Of a stretch of DNA of 64,000 nt, positions 62,505 through 64,000 are shown in pieces (the first letter of the stretch is position 1; every line of letters begins with the position of its first letter). Under the pieces are notes generated by a model. It was not told the DNA's origin. It did not search any database and worked only from the letters and a program-made list of their open reading frames with translations. Source of the stretch: Alloboseaceae bacterium BT-24-1. Lineage in GTDB: Bacteria > Pseudomonadota > Alphaproteobacteria > Rhizobiales > Beijerinckiaceae. Where the stretch lies: assembly GCA_025846845.1 (NCBI GenBank), contig JAOYTL010000022.1, positions 14,617 to 78,616 on the forward strand, given 5' to 3'. The translations under genes and the position numbers were made by a program.

Positions 62505-63627
62505 CGTGGAGCAGGTGAATTTGGCGGCAGAAGCCGGCCTGTACCGGCATCTCGATGAAATGAAGCCATGGAACGATCGCCTCCAGGTTCTGGAGGTGAT
62601 CGGCGTGACCGACGAAGCGCCGGATGTGAAGACATTCACCTTCCGGTCTGATGCCCAGACATGGTTCCGCTACAAGCCCGGTCAGTTCGTGACGTTAGAG
62701 CTGCCGACTGCAGATGGTCCGCTCATCCGAACTTACACGCTGTCCTCGTCGCCCTCGCGGCCCTTCTCCATCGCGGTAACGGTCAAAGCTCAGCCGACGA
62801 GCGTGGGCACACGCTGGATGTTCGGCAATCTGCAGCCAGGCGACCTGGTCAAAGCATACGGACCGGCCGGCAACTTCACGCACCACGCGCATCCCGCGTC
62901 GAAGTATCTCTTCATATCCGCTGGCTCGGGCATTACACCGATGATGTCGATGCTGCGATGGTTTTCGGACTGCGCGCCGCGAACGGACGTCGCTTTCGTC
63001 AACTGCACGCGGCGCCCTGAGGACATCATCTTCCGCAAGGAACTCGAGCTCCTCGGAACCCGTATGCCGGGCTTATCGCTGAGCTTCGTCGTAGAGGAGC
63101 GATCTCAACGAGAGGGCTGGTCGGGCCATATCGGACGTATCGACACCGCCCGTTTCTTGATGCTGATCCCGGACTTCCATGGCCGTGAAGTGTTCTGCTG
63201 TGGGCCGGAGCCCTTCATGCAGGCCGTGCAGAAGCTCTTGAAGGCCTCGGACTTCGATATGGCTCGGTATCATCAGGAGAGTTTTGGCGAGACCCGGCCT
63301 GACGCTCCCACGGCACCAGTTTCAGATTTGCCGCGGCGGGAAGGTGTTTCGGATGCCGGAGCGGAAGCGATGCCGGTTCGTTTCGCCCTTTCAGAGATCG
63401 ATGGCGAATGCTTCCCCGGACAAACGGTGCTGCAGACGGCGCGAGCAGCAGGTGTGCGAATTCCTGCCGCTTGCGAATCCGGCTTGTGCGGAACCTGCAA
63501 GGTCATGAAGCGCTCGGGCGACGTGGAAATGAGTCATAATGGAGGAATCCTCGATGAGGAGATTGCCGATGGCTACATCCTCGCGTGCTGTTCGCGACCC
63601 TTGACGAAGATCGAAGTCGACGCGTGA
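62497..63627 (+). CDS. gbcB: Glycine betaine demethylase, flavin/2Fe-2S reductase subunit
   Basis: The 376-residue protein has an FAD domain (YKPGQFVTLELP, RTYTLSSSPS), a NAD(P)H domain (FISAGSGITPMMSMLRW, FCCGPEPFMQAV) and a C-terminal plant-type 2Fe-2S domain with Cys ligands in PAACESGLCGTCKVM and ILACCSRP. It passes electrons from NAD(P)H to the Rieske subunit GbcA. The start is uncertain: TTG at 62497 overlaps gbcA by 8 bases, and GTG codons at 62506 or 62515 are alternatives. Confidence 0.92.
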   Translation: MLDVEQVNLAAEAGLYRHLDEMKPWNDRLQVLEVIGVTDEAPDVKTFTFRSDAQTWFRYKPGQFVTLELPTADGPLIRTYTLSSSPSRPFSIAVTVKAQPTSVGTRWMFGNLQPGDLVKAYGPAGNFTHHAHPASKYLFISAGSGITPMMSMLRWFSDCAPRTDVAFVNCTRRPEDIIFRKELELLGTRMPGLSLSFVVEERSQREGWSGHIGRIDTARFLMLIPDFHGREVFCCGPEPFMQAVQKLLKASDFDMARYHQESFGETRPDAPTAPVSDLPRREGVSDAGAEAMPVRFALSEIDGECFPGQTVLQTARAAGVRIPAACESGLCGTCKVMKRSGDVEMSHNGGILDEEIADGYILACCSRPLTKIEVDA

Positions 63628-63802
63628 CAGGGTGCCGGCTGCAGCATCGGAAGCACACGCCGGCGATCTCTCGGCCACACGCTCGAAACGCTTGGGAGCG
63701 ATCTGAGCAAATAGCCTGCGCACAGAACCACAGAAGCGGGTTCACTGAGAAGGGACGTAAACCAGCACGCGGTGCGACCCATTTCCAGCGACTAATTTCG
63801 GG
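63628..63802. other. Intergenic stretch after gbcB, nothing recognised
   Basis: Only short chance frames are visible between the gbcB stop and the repeat array. No clear terminator hairpin with a T run was found. Confidence 0.3.
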
Positions 63803-63895
63803 ATCTTGAGACGCCCGCTCGGCGCCGGGGCTGACCTGAGACCCTTTTCTCCTCCGACCTGAGGGAGAGTCCCGGGTTTCATTGATCTGAGACCA
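63803..63895 (+). repeat. Four spaced imperfect repeats resembling transposon-end binding sites
   Basis: ATCTTGAGACGCC (63803), TGACCTGAGACCC (63832), CGACCTGAGGGAG (63855) and TGATCTGAGACCA (63883) share a CTGAGACC-like core and are spaced 23-29 bases apart in one orientation. Such arrays occur inside the ends of IS21-like and some other transposons. A minus-strand frame entering from the right edge and stopping at 63935 could be the end of a transposase, but its 21 visible residues do not identify it. Confidence 0.4.
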
Positions 63896-64000
63896 TTTGC
63901 TGGAGCGCCGGAGGTTGGAGTTTCCGGCATTCGATCACGGCGGTAGGCTGGGTGTTCCGCCGGGATTCTGCAGCAGGATCGGGGGCTTGTTGCCGATGGC

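Noticed and set aside
1..64000. CRISPR arrays, rRNA and tRNA genes
   Set aside because: No regularly spaced short repeats with unique spacers and no rRNA or tRNA-like sequence were seen on either strand.
44051..64000. Choline oxidation genes betA, betB, betI
   Set aside because: Searched for because of the context; no choline dehydrogenase, betaine aldehyde dehydrogenase or BetI-like protein is present in the window.

Overview
The window comes from a GC-rich alphaproteobacterium, most likely a member of the Hyphomicrobiales (a Bosea-like soil or rhizosphere organism is my guess). The grounds are codon and base composition, the dimethylglycine dehydrogenase/SoxBDAG/GbcAB catabolic layout, the DUF2218 protein and the style of the insertion-sequence remnants. 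I saw no rRNA, tRNA or CRISPR array.

Layout. (1) 1-8.1 kb is an iron/siderophore region: the 5' part of an IucA/IucC siderophore synthetase running off the left edge, a YhhY-like acetyltransferase, a complete ferric-siderophore ABC importer (binding protein, two permeases, ATPase), a TonB-dependent receptor and a DUF2218 protein. (2) 8.1-13.8 kb holds a small glycine-zipper lipoprotein, a frameshifted XRE regulator, and a TetR regulator divergent from an SmvA-like MFS exporter plus an ABC exporter, with a 28-bp dyad between them. (3) 14-21.4 kb is a minus-strand set: an SDR, then MarR, a cyclase-family hydrolase, an MFS permease broken by one in-frame stop, and IorB/IorA 2-oxoacid:ferredoxin oxidoreductase. 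(4) 21.4-28.6 kb is accessory DNA: an internally deleted IS21-family element, a RES-type toxin with an unusually long antitoxin, two very small genes, an ABC exporter, the decayed end of a DUF3363 relaxase, and a decayed second copy of the start of the ABC exporter gene at 11981. (5) 28.6-37.5 kb is a catabolic cluster: TorF-like porin and NCS1 permease on one strand, and LuxR-type regulator, FMN reductase, luciferase-like monooxygenase, alpha/beta hydrolase, cupin, metallo-hydrolase and SDR on the other. Its substrate is unknown; the permease family suggests an N-heterocycle. This is the best candidate for an undescribed pathway. (6) 37.6-63.6 kb is a glycine betaine to pyruvate island.

How the betaine island works. 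A ProXWV-type ABC importer brings in betaine or choline. GbcAB demethylates betaine to dimethylglycine. The dimethylglycine dehydrogenase, probably passing electrons to EtfAB, makes sarcosine. SoxBDAG converts sarcosine to glycine. The one-carbon units are handled by FdhA (formaldehyde to formate) and by FolD plus PurU (methylene-THF to formyl-THF to formate). GlyA makes serine and SdaA deaminates it to pyruvate. Two GlxA-type AraC regulators lie in the island. A shared sequence, GCAAAC-N14-GGGCAAT or close variants, sits upstream of soxB, the binding-protein gene, one regulator, the etfB/regulator divergent region and (more weakly) gbcA; it may be their operator. A decayed folC C-terminal fragment lies next to gbcA.
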